A stretch of 16,860 bases of DNA from Fidelibacterota bacterium (GTDB taxonomy: Bacteria; Fidelibacterota; UBA2242; JAFGTP01), in NCBI GenBank assembly GCA_021735285.1, contig JAIPHI010000040.1, positions 1 to 16,860 on the forward strand, in the 5' to 3' direction. Below, piece after piece: positions 6,413 to 13,677 of this stretch. Both the position numbers and the translations under genes were made by a program. Positions within the stretch are counted from its first letter, which is position 1. Every line of letters begins with the position of its first letter. The notes under the pieces were generated by a model. The model made no database searches. It had not been told where the DNA came from and was given only the letters and a program-made list of their open reading frames with translations.

Positions 6413-7750
6413 CTATCTACGGCCTTTCATCTTTCCACTTTTCATAAAGCCATCATAGTGTCTCATCATCAAATGGGATTCAATTTGCTGGAGAGTATCC
6501 AGGCCAACACCTACAATGATCAACAGACTAGTCCCGCCGAAAAAAGAAGCTAGCTGATAATCAATTCCCATAATCTTCATCATAACATAAGGGAATACAG
6601 CTACTAATGCCAAAAATATCGATCCGGGGAGAGTGACTTTAGTTAAAATATTATCAATGAATTCAGATGTTCTTTTCCCTGGTCTTACACCCGGTATAAA
6701 GCCACCTGATTTTTTCATATTATCGGCCACTTCTACCGGATTAAAAGCAATAGCAGTATAAAAATAGGTAAAAAATACAATTAATAATCCAAATACTAAC
6801 CAATAGACAGGATGCTGAATATTAAAAACACTCATTATAGCCTGAATAATCTGACTATCTTGAAAGAAAGTAGAAATCGTATTGGGTATAAACATGATTG
6901 CCTGAGCGAAAATGATGGGCATTACACCGGCAGTATTAACTCGAAGAGGGATATGAGTTGACTGTCCGCCATATACTTTTCTCCCTACGACCCGCTTAGC
7001 ATATTGGACAGGGATTTTGCGTTTACCCTGTGTAATGTAAACTACGAAGCCAATGATCGCAACCATTATCCCCAGTAAAACAATTTCAGTAAAAATTCCC
7101 CGAACTCCTTCACTTAAAAGAGTGATCTCACGGATTATAACATTGGGAAAACGGGCCAGAATTCCAACCATAATTATCAATGAAATACCATTTCCAATTC
7201 CTCTATCGGTGATCCTTTCACCTAACCACATCAGGAGTACCGTTCCCGCAGTTAAAGTTATCATCGTTAATAATGTAAATCCAATACCAGGATTTGGTAC
7301 TACCGGCACGACACTGTTACCAATTCTAGCAGACATTCTGGGACTCATTAGAAACTGAGCAATTCCAAAAGATTGCAGGGTAGCAATCAGGACAGTACCA
7401 TATCTGGTAATTTGAGTTATCTTCTTTTTACCGGCTTCACCTTCTTTTTGCAGCTTCTGAAAATAAGGTACAACAGCCCCTAAAAGTTGAATAATAATCG
7501 AGGCACTAATATAGGGCATGATACCTAGCGCAAATATTGTAGCTCTGCTAAAAGCACCTCCGGCAAATAAGTCATAAAGCCCAAAAAGTGTATTAGACAT
7601 CTGTTCCATGGCGGCCTTGAGTGCAGTAGTATTAATACCAGGTAAAGGTATATGAGTTCCCAGACGAACTAATACCAATATTGACAAAGTAAATGTAATT
7701 TTTTTTCTTAACTCGGGTATTTTGAGTATATTCTGGAGCTGATCCTTCAT
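6413..7750 (-). CDS. secY: Preprotein translocase subunit SecY
   Basis: SecY forms the protein-conducting channel of the inner membrane with SecE and SecG and receives SecA and ribosomes. The 445-residue product has about ten hydrophobic membrane segments. Family landmarks are HIPLPGIN (33-40), the plug region FAGGAFSRATIFALGIMPYI (62-81), GERITDRGIGNGISLII (177-193), the cytosolic C4 loop with RKIPVQYAKR (244-253), and the C5 loop FIPGVRPGKRT (351-361), whose R356 corresponds to E. coli Arg357 needed for SecA-driven transport. The C-terminus is short and basic. The ATG overlaps the rplO stop by 4 bases (ATGA), and a G-rich stretch inside the end of rplO may act as a distant SD. Its place between rplO and map is conserved. 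Confidence 0.99.
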   Translation of the reverse strand: MKDQLQNILKIPELRKKITFTLSILVLVRLGTHIPLPGINTTALKAAMEQMSNTLFGLYDLFAGGAFSRATIFALGIMPYISASIIIQLLGAVVPYFQKLQKEGEAGKKKITQITRYGTVLIATLQSFGIAQFLMSPRMSARIGNSVVPVVPNPGIGFTLLTMITLTAGTVLLMWLGERITDRGIGNGISLIIMVGILARFPNVIIREITLLSEGVRGIFTEIVLLGIMVAIIGFVVYITQGKRKIPVQYAKRVVGRKVYGGQSTHIPLRVNTAGVMPIIFAQAIMFIPNTISTFFQDSQIIQAIMSVFNIQHPVYWLVFGLLIVFFTYFYTAIAFNPVEVADNMKKSGGFIPGVRPGKRTSEFIDNILTKVTLPGSIFLALVAVFPYVMMKIMGIDYQLASFFGGTSLLIIVGVGLDTLQQIESHLMMRHYDGFMKSGKMKGRR

Positions 7751-8187
7751 AATATTTCTGCTTTCCCCCCTGCTTCCTCGATTTTCTTTTTAGCTGATTT
7801 ACTAAAAGCCGGTGCAACTACTGTTTTGCTTGCTTCTATTTCCCCTTCACCCAGTATCTTGTAAAGAACGTCTTCACTTTTGATTATATTGTTTTCAACC
7901 AGGACTTCAGGTGTGATCTCATCTTCGGATATAGAATTAATTCTTTTTATATTAATAGGCTGGTATTCTTTCCGGAATATATTGGTAAATCCAACTTTAG
8001 GTACTCTCCTATATAACGGCATTGTACCACCTTCATACCAGGGGCGCCGTTTTGAACCGGAACGGGCTCTATAACCTTTTGAACCCCGCCCACAAGTAGT
8101 ACCATATCCGGAGCCATTACCACGTCCTACTCTTTTCTTATTCTGTTTAGCTCCCGGTGCGTATTTTAAGGATCCTAAATCTAGCAT
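7747..8187 (-). CDS. rplO: 50S ribosomal protein L15
   Basis: L15 is a late-assembling 50S protein that threads into 23S rRNA. The 146-residue product has the long basic, glycine-rich N-terminal arm (KKRVGRGNGSGYGTTCGRG, about 18-36) and the following EGGTMPLYRRVPKVGF block, then a globular C-terminal domain with TPEVLVENNIIK. Length fits the family. An unusual Cys (C33) lies in the arm; I attach no function to it. A GAGGAGG overlaps the 3' end of rpmD about 12 bases before the ATG. The stop codon is shared with the secY start as ATGA. Confidence 0.99.
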   Translation of the reverse strand: MLDLGSLKYAPGAKQNKKRVGRGNGSGYGTTCGRGSKGYRARSGSKRRPWYEGGTMPLYRRVPKVGFTNIFRKEYQPINIKRINSISEDEITPEVLVENNIIKSEDVLYKILGEGEIEASKTVVAPAFSKSAKKKIEEAGGKAEIL

Positions 8188-8192
8188 ATCTA

Positions 8193-8372
8193 TTATACCT
8201 CCTCAATTTTTACTAAATGACTAACAGCATTAACCATACCTCTTGTAGCCTTATTATCAGGTTTAATTACAGAATCATGACGGCCTTTTAAACCAAGAGC
8301 CTTAAGTGTTTTTTTCTGTCTATTGTGTCTTTTTATAGAACTTTTTACTTGAGTTATTTTTATTTTTTTCAT
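8193..8372 (-). CDS. rpmD: 50S ribosomal protein L30
   Basis: A 59-residue gene below common ORF cut-offs. It starts with ATG at 8370-8372, overlapping the rpsE stop as ATGA, and ends with TAA at 8193-8195, followed at once by an in-frame TAG. The product begins MKKIKITQVKSSIKRHNRQK and continues LKALGLKGRHDSVIKPDN, the standard short bacterial L30 pattern (strand, helix with KTLKALGL, then the DS/IKPDN turn). L30 lies on the 50S surface near the 5S rRNA side. The position between rpsE and rplO is the one found in nearly all spc operons. Confidence 0.98.
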   Translation of the reverse strand: MKKIKITQVKSSIKRHNRQKKTLKALGLKGRHDSVIKPDNKATRGMVNAVSHLVKIEEV

Positions 8373-8875
8373 GCTCCAAAAATCTCCTGTAGTGTCTTTC
8401 CTCTTTTTTTAGCAACTTCATAGGGTGCTTGTAATTCGGTTAAAGCTTTGATTGCTGCTTTTGCTATATTGTGCTCATTGTTGGAACCAAGGGATTTGGT
8501 TAAAACATCTTTTACTCCTACAGCTTCCATTACAGCTCTCACAGGTCCACCCGCAATAATTCCTGTACCTGGAGAAGCAGGTTTCAGGACTACTCTAGAT
8601 GCATTATAACTTGTTGTTATAGAATGAGGTATTGTGCCATTTATAACAGGAACTTTAACAAGGTTCTTCTTGGCTTTGTCTTTACCCTTGTTGATAGAGG
8701 GAATTACTTCCTTGGCTTTACCCAGTCCTAATCCTACATGACCATTGCCATCTCCAACAACAACAATAGCATTAAAGCCAAAAGTACGGCCTCCACTAAC
8801 AACCTGTGAGACACGATTAATTTTTATTACTGTTTCATCTTGTAGATCTAATTTAGTCGGATCTATTAATTTCAA
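8369..8875 (-). CDS. rpsE: 30S ribosomal protein S5 (TTG start)
   Basis: S5 lies at the mRNA entry side of the 30S and affects decoding fidelity; changes in its loop give spectinomycin resistance. The 168-residue product has the dsRBD-like N-terminal domain with VVSGGRTFGFNAIVVVGDG (26-44), GHVGLGLGKAKEV (47-59) and the C-terminal ASPGTGIIAGGPVRAVMEAVG block. The start is TTG at 8873-8875: no in-frame ATG is near, and a GAGGAG lies 6 bases upstream. The stop TGA overlaps the rpmD start. It follows rplR by 23 bases. Confidence 0.98.
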   Translation of the reverse strand: MKLIDPTKLDLQDETVIKINRVSQVVSGGRTFGFNAIVVVGDGNGHVGLGLGKAKEVIPSINKGKDKAKKNLVKVPVINGTIPHSITTSYNASRVVLKPASPGTGIIAGGPVRAVMEAVGVKDVLTKSLGSNNEHNIAKAAIKALTELQAPYEVAKKRGKTLQEIFGA

Positions 8876-8881
8876 TATTTA

Positions 8882-8887
8882 CTCCTC
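8882..8887 (-). promoter_or_regulatory. Ribosome binding site of rpsE
   Basis: The coding strand reads GAGGAG here, 6 bases ahead of the TTG start of rpsE. It supports TTG as the real start, since the conserved S5 N-terminal region begins shortly after it. Confidence 0.82.
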
Positions 8888-8898
8888 TAAATATTATG

Positions 8899-9270
8899 TT
8901 AAAATTCCAGTCCGGTTTCTCTTGCTGCTTCAGCAACAGCCTTGACACGACCATGATACTGATAGCCAGCCCGATCAAACACAACTTTTTTGATCCCTTT
9001 ATCCAGTGCTTTTTCAGCAGTATATTTACCTACTATCCGACTTGTTTCTACTTTTGTCTTGTCTTCGGTTTCCTTACTGATCTCCGGTTTGAGGTCAGAA
9101 ACCTGAACCAGGGATTCATTAGTAAGATCATTAATAATCTGAGCGTAAATGTGTTTATTACTTCTTCGGACTGTCAATCTGGGTCTATTTGGTGTTCCAA
9201 ATATTTTATTTCTTACTCTAAGTTTACGTTTTTTATGTAGTTCTCTTTTTCTTCTTAACCTTTTACTCAT
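8899..9270 (-). CDS. rplR: 50S ribosomal protein L18
   Basis: L18 binds 5S rRNA together with L5 and L25 and fixes it in the central protuberance. The 123-residue product has the basic N-terminal helix RLRRKRELHKKRKLRVRNKI, then GTPNRPRLTVRRSNKHIYAQ (25-44) and the C-terminal FDRAGYQYHGRVKAVAEAAR, all classic for L18. Length is ordinary. The middle stretch with KPEISKETEDKTKVETS is more charged than in E. coli. A TAAGGAGG precedes the ATG in the 14-base gap after rplF. Confidence 0.99.
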   Translation of the reverse strand: MSKRLRRKRELHKKRKLRVRNKIFGTPNRPRLTVRRSNKHIYAQIINDLTNESLVQVSDLKPEISKETEDKTKVETSRIVGKYTAEKALDKGIKKVVFDRAGYQYHGRVKAVAEAARETGLEF

Positions 9271-9284
9271 GAAAATTTTCCTCC

Positions 9285-9827
9285 TTATTCTACACCAACT
9301 GTTTTACCGGCTTTTCTACGGACACGTTCATCTTCATATTTAATCCCTTTACCCTTGTAAGGTTCTGGAGGATATATACTTCTAATTCTAGCGGCTACCT
9401 CGCCAACTTTTTGCTTATCCGCGCCGCTTATTTTAATCTGTAAATTTTCAGGTACTTCAATTTTAATATCTTCTGGTGGTGTAAAAACTATCGGATGGGA
9501 AAAACCAACCTTTAGTTCCAAAGACTTACCCACCATATTAACCTGAAAACCAACACCACTCACAACCAATTTTTTTTGGAAGCCCTCTGTTACCCCTTCG
9601 ATCATATTCAGAACCAATTTTCTATATAGACCATGTAATGATTTGCTGGATTTCTTTTCATCAGGTCTCTCGATGATCATGACATTATCTTGCATGTTGA
9701 CATCAAAATCTGACCGATATTTCTGGGACAGAGTGCCATTTTTACCTTTTACGGTAATTGTGGTATCCCCTACTTTTATATCAACATCTTGCGGTATATT
9801 TATCGGATTATTTCCTACTCTAGACAC
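9285..9827 (-). CDS. rplF: 50S ribosomal protein L6 (GTG start)
   Basis: L6 binds 23S rRNA near the sarcin-ricin loop and helps form the factor-binding stalk base. The 180-residue product begins MSRVGNNPINIPQDVDIKVG and has the two L6 repeats; the second ends with the signature PEPYKGKGIKYEDERVRRK (152-170). The start is GTG at 9825-9827, with AAGGAGA 7 bases upstream and the conserved SRVGN motif directly after it. The gene lies between rpsH and rplR, with gaps of 20 and 14 bases. Confidence 0.98.
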   Translation of the reverse strand: MSRVGNNPINIPQDVDIKVGDTTITVKGKNGTLSQKYRSDFDVNMQDNVMIIERPDEKKSSKSLHGLYRKLVLNMIEGVTEGFQKKLVVSGVGFQVNMVGKSLELKVGFSHPIVFTPPEDIKIEVPENLQIKISGADKQKVGEVAARIRSIYPPEPYKGKGIKYEDERVRRKAGKTVGVE

Positions 9828-9833
9828 AACTTA

Positions 9834-9840
9834 TCTCCTT
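9834..9840 (-). promoter_or_regulatory. Ribosome binding site of rplF
   Basis: The coding strand reads AAGGAGA here, its GGAG core 7 bases before the GTG at 9825-9827, which fixes that codon as the rplF start. Confidence 0.82.
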
Positions 9841-9847
9841 GTTAAAA

Positions 9848-10246
9848 TTACCAGACTTTACAGAGGATCTCTCCACCGACATTCAGTTTTTTTGCAATTT
9901 TATCGGTTACAACTCCTTCAGATGTGGAGACCAGGGTTATGCCCAAGCCATTCAAAGTTCTTGGGATATCCGTAGCTTTTGCATAAATCCTTCTACCGGG
10001 CTTACTAACTCTTTCCAGGCCCTTAATAACAGGCTTATCTTCTTCATAATACTTCAAATATATTCTAATAAGGTCTTGCTTATTATCCCTGATTATCACA
10101 AAGTCTTGGATGTAACCTTCATGCTTTAAGACTAATGATATTCTCTTCTTGGTATTAGAAGCCGGTACATCAATCCACCTCTTTTCAGCCATATATCCAT
10201 TTCTGATTCTTGTAAGATAATCAGCAATTGGGTCTGTAACTGCCAT
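9848..10246 (-). CDS. rpsH: 30S ribosomal protein S8
   Basis: S8 is a primary binder of the 16S central domain and in E. coli represses the spc operon by binding near the rplE start. The 132-residue product starts MAVTDPIADYLTRIRNGYMA and ends in the family signature GITLVSTSEGVVTDKIAKKL followed by GGEILCKVW. The ordered blocks ISLVLKHEGYI and RVSKPGRRIYAK are typical. A GGAGAG site precedes the ATG in the 23-base gap after rpsN. I looked at the rplE leader for an S8 target-like hairpin and saw no convincing one. Confidence 0.99.
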   Translation of the reverse strand: MAVTDPIADYLTRIRNGYMAEKRWIDVPASNTKKRISLVLKHEGYIQDFVIIRDNKQDLIRIYLKYYEEDKPVIKGLERVSKPGRRIYAKATDIPRTLNGLGITLVSTSEGVVTDKIAKKLNVGGEILCKVW

Positions 10247-10269
10247 AAATTATTCTCTCCTATTATTGT

Positions 10270-10455
10270 TTACCAACTAGCCTTCTTAACGCCGGGTATT
10301 TTACCCTCTGAAGCCAATTCTCTAAAGCATATTCGACATAAGCCAAATTTTCTCATATATCCTCTAGCTCGACCGCACCTTCTACATCGGTTTACTTTTC
10401 TGGTCGAAAATTTTGGTTCTTTTTTTGATTTTTCTACTAATCCTTTACGTGCCAT
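10270..10455 (-). CDS. rpsZ: 30S ribosomal protein S14, zinc-binding short form (S14 type Z)
   Basis: S14 lies in the 30S head and contacts S3, S10 and helix 43 of 16S rRNA. This is the 61-residue C+ form: CRRC at 24-27 and CRIC at 40-43 give four zinc-binding cysteines, and the tail GKIPGVKKASW is the standard ending. Enteric bacteria instead have a zinc-independent form of about 100 residues at this place. The symbol rpsN is used for it as well. The gene lies between rplE and rpsH as usual. Upstream there is only a weak AGGGA as ribosome binding site. Confidence 0.98.
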   Translation of the reverse strand: MARKGLVEKSKKEPKFSTRKVNRCRRCGRARGYMRKFGLCRICFRELASEGKIPGVKKASW

Positions 10456-10470
10456 ATTTTCCCTGTTTTT

Positions 10471-11034
10471 TTATCGTTTCTTAAAAGGAAAACCTAATAG
10501 TGATAAAAGTTCATAGGTTTCTTCATCTGTTTCTGCAGTTGTTGTAATAGTTACATTTAACCCGCGAATTTTATCAACTGTTTCATAATTTATTTCGGGA
10601 AAAACTATTTGCTCATCCAATCCGAAGGAGTAGTTGCCTACACCATCAAATGATTTATCTGATAATCCCGAAAAGTCTTTCACCCGGGGTAATGCAATAC
10701 TAATCAATCTTTGTAGAAATTCCCACATTCTCTCTCTTCTTAAAGTTACATAACAACCTACTGGATCACCTTTTCTGATGCCAAAATCAGCGATATCCTT
10801 CTTGGCCTTTGTTACTATTGGCTTCTGGCCTGTGATTTTTGCCATTTCTTCCAAAGCCAATTTCAAGTCGTCAGGATTTTCATTAGCATCGCCCACTCCC
10901 ATACTCACTGTAATTTTTGAGAGTGTGGGTATTTCCATGACATTATTATAGTCAAATTTATCATCCAGCTTATCTTTGACTTCTTGTTGATAAGCTGCTT
11001 GTAATTGTGGTTTATATTCTGTCTTATCCGACAC
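10471..11034 (-). CDS. rplE: 50S ribosomal protein L5 (GTG start)
   Basis: L5 binds 5S rRNA and contacts the P-site tRNA and bridge to S13. The 187-residue product has YQQEVKDKL near the start, then PTLSKITVSMGVGDA (36-50), ITGQKPIVTKAKKDIADFGIRKG and the C-terminal GLNVTITTTAETDEETYELL, all standard. The start is GTG at 11032-11034; GGGAG lies 6 bases upstream and no ATG gives a better N-terminus. The gene sits 14 bases after rplX. Confidence 0.98.
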   Translation of the reverse strand: MSDKTEYKPQLQAAYQQEVKDKLDDKFDYNNVMEIPTLSKITVSMGVGDANENPDDLKLALEEMAKITGQKPIVTKAKKDIADFGIRKGDPVGCYVTLRRERMWEFLQRLISIALPRVKDFSGLSDKSFDGVGNYSFGLDEQIVFPEINYETVDKIRGLNVTITTTAETDEETYELLSLLGFPFKKR

Positions 11035-11040
11035 TAATCT

Positions 11041-11045
11041 CTCCC
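11041..11045 (-). promoter_or_regulatory. Ribosome binding site of rplE
   Basis: The coding strand reads GGGAG here, 6 bases before the GTG at 11032-11034. It is the only SD near the L5 N-terminus and decides the start. Confidence 0.75.
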
Positions 11046-11048
11046 TTA

Positions 11049-11360
11049 TTAATTGTCAATTATTTCTCCACTTTGCTTGGCAACTCTGACTTTTTTTCCA
11101 TTCTTCAATTTTTTATATCCTACCTTTGTAGGCTCTCCATTATGGAGTAATTTAACATTTGAGATATGGATAGGTGCTTCCTTCTCTGCTAGCCCACCCT
11201 GAGGATTCTGTTGAGTACGTCTTAAAGTTTTTTTCACAAAATTAACTCCTTCGACAATTACCCGTTCCTCATCCGGATATACTTTTAAAACTTTGCCTTC
11301 ATAGCCTTTATAATTACCGGCTATAACTTTTACCATATCATTTTTCTGTATTCTATTCAT
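11049..11360 (-). CDS. rplX: 50S ribosomal protein L24
   Basis: L24 is an early assembly protein of the 50S that lies near the exit tunnel. The 103-residue product has an N-terminal KOW motif (DMVKVIAGNYKGYEGKVLKV, about 8-27), the VIVEGVNFVKKTLRRTQQNPQGG block (34-56) and the late segment VGYKKLKNGKKVRVAKQSGE. The Gly in GNYKGYEGKV is the conserved KOW Gly. Length is usual. An AAAGGGAG precedes the ATG; gaps to rplN and rplE are 11 and 14 bases. Confidence 0.99.
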   Translation of the reverse strand: MNRIQKNDMVKVIAGNYKGYEGKVLKVYPDEERVIVEGVNFVKKTLRRTQQNPQGGLAEKEAPIHISNVKLLHNGEPTKVGYKKLKNGKKVRVAKQSGEIIDN

Positions 11361-11371
11361 GCTTACTCCCT

Positions 11372-11740
11372 TTATAGTACTTCCGGTGCCATTGATACAA
11401 TTCGCATATAATTCTTACTTCTCAATTCTCTTGTGATAGGGCCAAAAATTCTAGTCCCTAAAGGCTCATTATTCTCATCTATAAGAACTGCCGCATTATC
11501 ATCAAATCGGATATAGGAGCCATCACTTCTTCTGAATTCCTTATTCGTACGAACTATGACGGCATTCATGAGTTCACCTTTTTTAACCATCCCACCTGGA
11601 GTAGCCTGTGCAACCGAAACCTTAATTATATCCCCAATAGATGCGTATCGTTTTCTACTCCCACCGGGTATTGAGATACACCTTACTTTTTTTGCTCCGG
11701 TATTGTCAGCTACGTTTAATTTAGACTCTTTCTGAATCAT
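11372..11740 (-). CDS. rplN: 50S ribosomal protein L14
   Basis: L14 lies at the subunit interface, forms bridges to 16S rRNA and is the target of the silencing factor RsfS. The 122-residue product begins MIQKESKLNVADNTGAKKVRCI and has GGSRKRYASIGDIIKVSVAQA (26-46), VRTNKEFRRSDGSYIRFDDN and the end RELRSKNYMRIVSMAPEVL, matching the family over its whole length. There is nothing unusual in it. GAGGAT is the ribosome binding site, 17 bases separate it from rpsQ. Confidence 0.99.
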   Translation of the reverse strand: MIQKESKLNVADNTGAKKVRCISIPGGSRKRYASIGDIIKVSVAQATPGGMVKKGELMNAVIVRTNKEFRRSDGSYIRFDDNAAVLIDENNEPLGTRIFGPITRELRSKNYMRIVSMAPEVL

Positions 11741-11757
11741 CAGTATCCTCTTTTGTA

Positions 11758-12009
11758 CTATTTATTCAATATTTCCACCAGTTCCCATCTTTTCAATTTG
11801 CTAAGAGGTCTGGTCTGTCTAATCCTGACCTGATCACCTTCTTGGCACTGATTTTCCGGATCATGGGCGTAATATTTGGTGGTTCTTTTTATATATTTAC
11901 CATAAAATTGATGTTTTACTTTTTTATTTACTGCTACAACAATGGTTTTATCCATTTTATTGCTAGCAACAGTTCCTTTGATTTCTTTGCGAATCGGCTT
12001 CTTACTCAT
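11758..12009 (-). CDS. rpsQ: 30S ribosomal protein S17
   Basis: S17 is a primary binder of the 5' domain of 16S rRNA. The 83-residue product is an OB fold with the family pattern KEIKGTVASNKMDKTIVVAV (8-27), KTTKYYAHDP-like RTTKYYAHDPENQCQEGDQV (42-61) and RIRQTRPLSKLKRWELVEIL (62-81). The N-terminal MSKKPIRK is short. AGGAAT lies ahead of the ATG. The neighbours rpmC and rplN are in the conserved order. Confidence 0.99.
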   Translation of the reverse strand: MSKKPIRKEIKGTVASNKMDKTIVVAVNKKVKHQFYGKYIKRTTKYYAHDPENQCQEGDQVRIRQTRPLSKLKRWELVEILNK

Positions 12010-12029
12010 ATTAACTATTCCTATATATT

Positions 12030-12230
12030 TTATTTTCTGATTCCAAGTTTATATTCATGAATAACAGTCTTGAGCTGGGCTATTTCTTTTTTTATTTCCT
12101 TAATCCTGCGCGGATTTTCCAGCTGCTGCATAGCTTTCTGAAATCTCAGGTTTTTTAGAGCCTCGACATCATCTTCTAGTTTATATTTTAGCTCTTCTAA
12201 AGTTAATTCATTGAGTTCTTCTTTATTCAC
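12030..12230 (-). CDS. rpmC: 50S ribosomal protein L29 (GTG start)
   Basis: L29 is a small helical protein at the exit of the peptide tunnel, beside the trigger factor and SRP docking protein L23. The 66-residue product has two helices: ELNELTLEELKYKLEDDVEA then LKNLRFQKAMQQLENPRRIKEIKKEIAQLKTV, containing the signature LRFQKAMQQLENPRRIK. The start is GTG at 12228-12230, with AGGAG 5 bases upstream that overlaps the rplP stop. Only 8 bases separate it from rplP. Confidence 0.98.
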   Translation of the reverse strand: MNKEELNELTLEELKYKLEDDVEALKNLRFQKAMQQLENPRRIKEIKKEIAQLKTVIHEYKLGIRK

Positions 12231-12235
12231 ACCGG

Positions 12236-12240
12236 CTCCT
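12236..12240 (-). promoter_or_regulatory. Ribosome binding site of rpmC
   Basis: The coding strand reads AGGAG here, 5 bases before the GTG at 12228-12230, and overlaps the TAG stop of rplP. It supports GTG as the L29 start and suggests coupled translation. Confidence 0.78.
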
Positions 12241-12643
12241 ATTTTCTTTTCACGATTTTGGTTTTCATAGGTAACTTTGCCTGAGCCTGCCTGAACATCT
12301 GTTTGGGATTATCCGTTTCAATCTCGATTTCGAATAAAATTCTTCCGGGTTTAATAACAGCAACATAGTATTCCGGTTCTCCCTTCCCTTTTCCCATTCG
12401 AGTTTCGGCAGGTGTACTGGTCACTGGTTTATTCGGGTAAACTCTAATCCAGAGTTTACCATTTTTCTGTAATTCTCTTGTGATAGCCACTCTAGCTGCT
12501 TCTATCTGGTTGCCTTTTAACCAACCTGGTTCTAAAGCTTTTAGCCCATAGGTTCCGAATGATATTTTATTACCACGCTGGGCTTTACCCTTCATTCTTC
12601 CACGCTGATATTTTCTGTATTTTAACTTTTTAGGTTGTAACAT
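12239..12643 (-). CDS. rplP: 50S ribosomal protein L16
   Basis: L16 completes the A-site region and the peptidyl-transferase environment late in 50S assembly. The 134-residue product begins MLQPKKLKYRKYQRGRMKG, has SFGTYGLKALEPGWLKGNQI (28-47), AARVAITREL, then IRVYPNKPVTSTPAETRMGK (66-85) and VAVIKPGRILFEIE. All the conserved blocks are there and the length is typical. The C-terminal tail DNPKQMFRQAQAKLPMKTKI is the usual final helix. The TAG stop overlaps the rpmC ribosome binding site. Confidence 0.99.
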   Translation of the reverse strand: MLQPKKLKYRKYQRGRMKGKAQRGNKISFGTYGLKALEPGWLKGNQIEAARVAITRELQKNGKLWIRVYPNKPVTSTPAETRMGKGKGEPEYYVAVIKPGRILFEIEIETDNPKQMFRQAQAKLPMKTKIVKRK

Positions 12644-12652
12644 TTTCTGTCC

Positions 12653-13285
12653 TTATGCTTTAATAGATTCGCCTTTACAGATCCATACTTTCAATCCAAT
12701 ACAGCCATAGGTTGTATGAGCAGTAACTTGTGCATAATCAATATTTGCCCGCAAGGTATGAAGTGGAATGCTACCCTCACTATAGGTTTCTCTACGTGCA
12801 ATTTCCGCGCCTCCCAATCTGCCCCCAACTTCTATTTTTATACCTCTGGCATCCATGCGCATAGTGGATTGTATCACTTTTTTTATAACTCTTCTGTAGG
12901 GTACTTTCTTTTCTATTTGGTTAGCAATATTTTCACCAACTAATCGAGCATGCAGTTCAGGTCTCTTGATTTCCTTCACATTGATCTTAATATCATCTTT
13001 TCCGGTCAACATTTTCAACTCTTCTTTGAGCTGATTTACTTCTTTACCCTTTTTTCCTATTACCATGCCCGGTCTAGATGTATTTACAATCAATGTAATC
13101 TTCTTGGGAGTTCTGTGTATTTCAACGCTACCAATACCAGCGTTTGGAAAACGATTTTGAATATATAATCTGAGCTTTAAATCTTGTTCCAGTTTGTCTG
13201 CATAATTATCTTCGTCAAACCAGACACTTTTCCAATCTTTATTTATTCCTAGACGAAATCCAATTGGATTTACTTTCTGACCCAA
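12653..13285 (-). CDS. rpsC: 30S ribosomal protein S3 (TTG start)
   Basis: S3 lines the mRNA entry tunnel and shares the ribosomal mRNA helicase activity with S4 and S5. The 210-residue product begins GQKVNPIGFRLG after the start codon, carries the KH-domain loop VIGKKG at 75-80 and the C-terminal domain ending AHTTYGCIGLKVWICKGE. The helicase residues of E. coli (R131, R132, K135) are matched by R131, R132 and K135 in YRRVIKK. It lacks the acidic or basic tail seen in longer S3 proteins. The start is TTG at 13283-13285, preceded by a perfect AGGAGG at 6 bases; MGQKVNP is the near-universal S3 N-terminus. Confidence 0.99.
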   Translation of the reverse strand: MGQKVNPIGFRLGINKDWKSVWFDEDNYADKLEQDLKLRLYIQNRFPNAGIGSVEIHRTPKKITLIVNTSRPGMVIGKKGKEVNQLKEELKMLTGKDDIKINVKEIKRPELHARLVGENIANQIEKKVPYRRVIKKVIQSTMRMDARGIKIEVGGRLGGAEIARRETYSEGSIPLHTLRANIDYAQVTAHTTYGCIGLKVWICKGESIKA

Positions 13286-13291
13286 AAACGA

Positions 13292-13297
13292 CCTCCT
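13292..13297 (-). promoter_or_regulatory. Ribosome binding site of rpsC
   Basis: The coding strand reads AGGAGG here, 6 bases before the TTG at 13283-13285. With the invariant GQKVNP next to it, this settles TTG as the rpsC start. Confidence 0.88.
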
Positions 13298-13301
13298 TTT
13301 T

Positions 13302-13646
13302 TTATTCTTTGGTAGCCAGCTTGACTGTAATGTGACTACTTCTTTTTCTTATTTCTGTTGCTCGGCCCATTGCTCTTGGTCTGTATCTCTTCATTGTTGG
13401 GCCTTCATCAATAACTATTTCTTTTAAATACAGATCTTCAGGTTCTATAGCAGCACCTTCATCTGTATTCATCATATTAGCCACGCAGGATCTGACTGTT
13501 TTTTCTATCATACGTGATGATTTTTTCCTGCTGAAATGAAGAGTATTTAACACATCTTCAAGATCTTTACCTCTAACTAGATCAGCCACCTGACGTAGTT
13601 TGCGGGCTGATTGTTTTGCATATTTTTTGACTGCTTTTGCTTCCAT
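13302..13646 (-). CDS. rplV: 50S ribosomal protein L22
   Basis: L22 lines the peptide exit tunnel; its long hairpin forms the constriction with L4 and is a site of macrolide resistance. The 114-residue product begins MEAKAVKKYAKQSARKLRQV, has LVRGKDLEDVLNTLHFSRKKS (23-43) and the hairpin region EGPTMKRYRPRAMGRATEIR (79-98) followed by KRSSHITV. No insertion or deletion in the hairpin is obvious. It follows rpsS after 31 bases, the largest gap in the window, in which I see only a weak ribosome binding site and no terminator. Confidence 0.99.
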   Translation of the reverse strand: MEAKAVKKYAKQSARKLRQVADLVRGKDLEDVLNTLHFSRKKSSRMIEKTVRSCVANMMNTDEGAAIEPEDLYLKEIVIDEGPTMKRYRPRAMGRATEIRKRSSHITVKLATKE

Positions 13647-13677
13647 ATCAATTATCTTCTATGTTTGTTATCTTTAT

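Noticed and set aside
8896..9240. 114-codon plus-strand open frame opposite rplR
   Set aside because: Fully antisense to rplR, no recognisable domain and no reason for a rightward gene here.
11050..11062. Small inverted repeat AATTG-T-CAATT at the end of rplX
   Set aside because: Five base pairs with almost no loop, AT-rich, inside coding sequence; too weak for a terminator or S8 site.
13647..13677. Largest intergenic gap (31 bases, rpsS/rplV) as a possible promoter or regulatory site
   Set aside because: No -10/-35 pair, hairpin or repeat can be seen; only weak ribosome-binding-like sequence.
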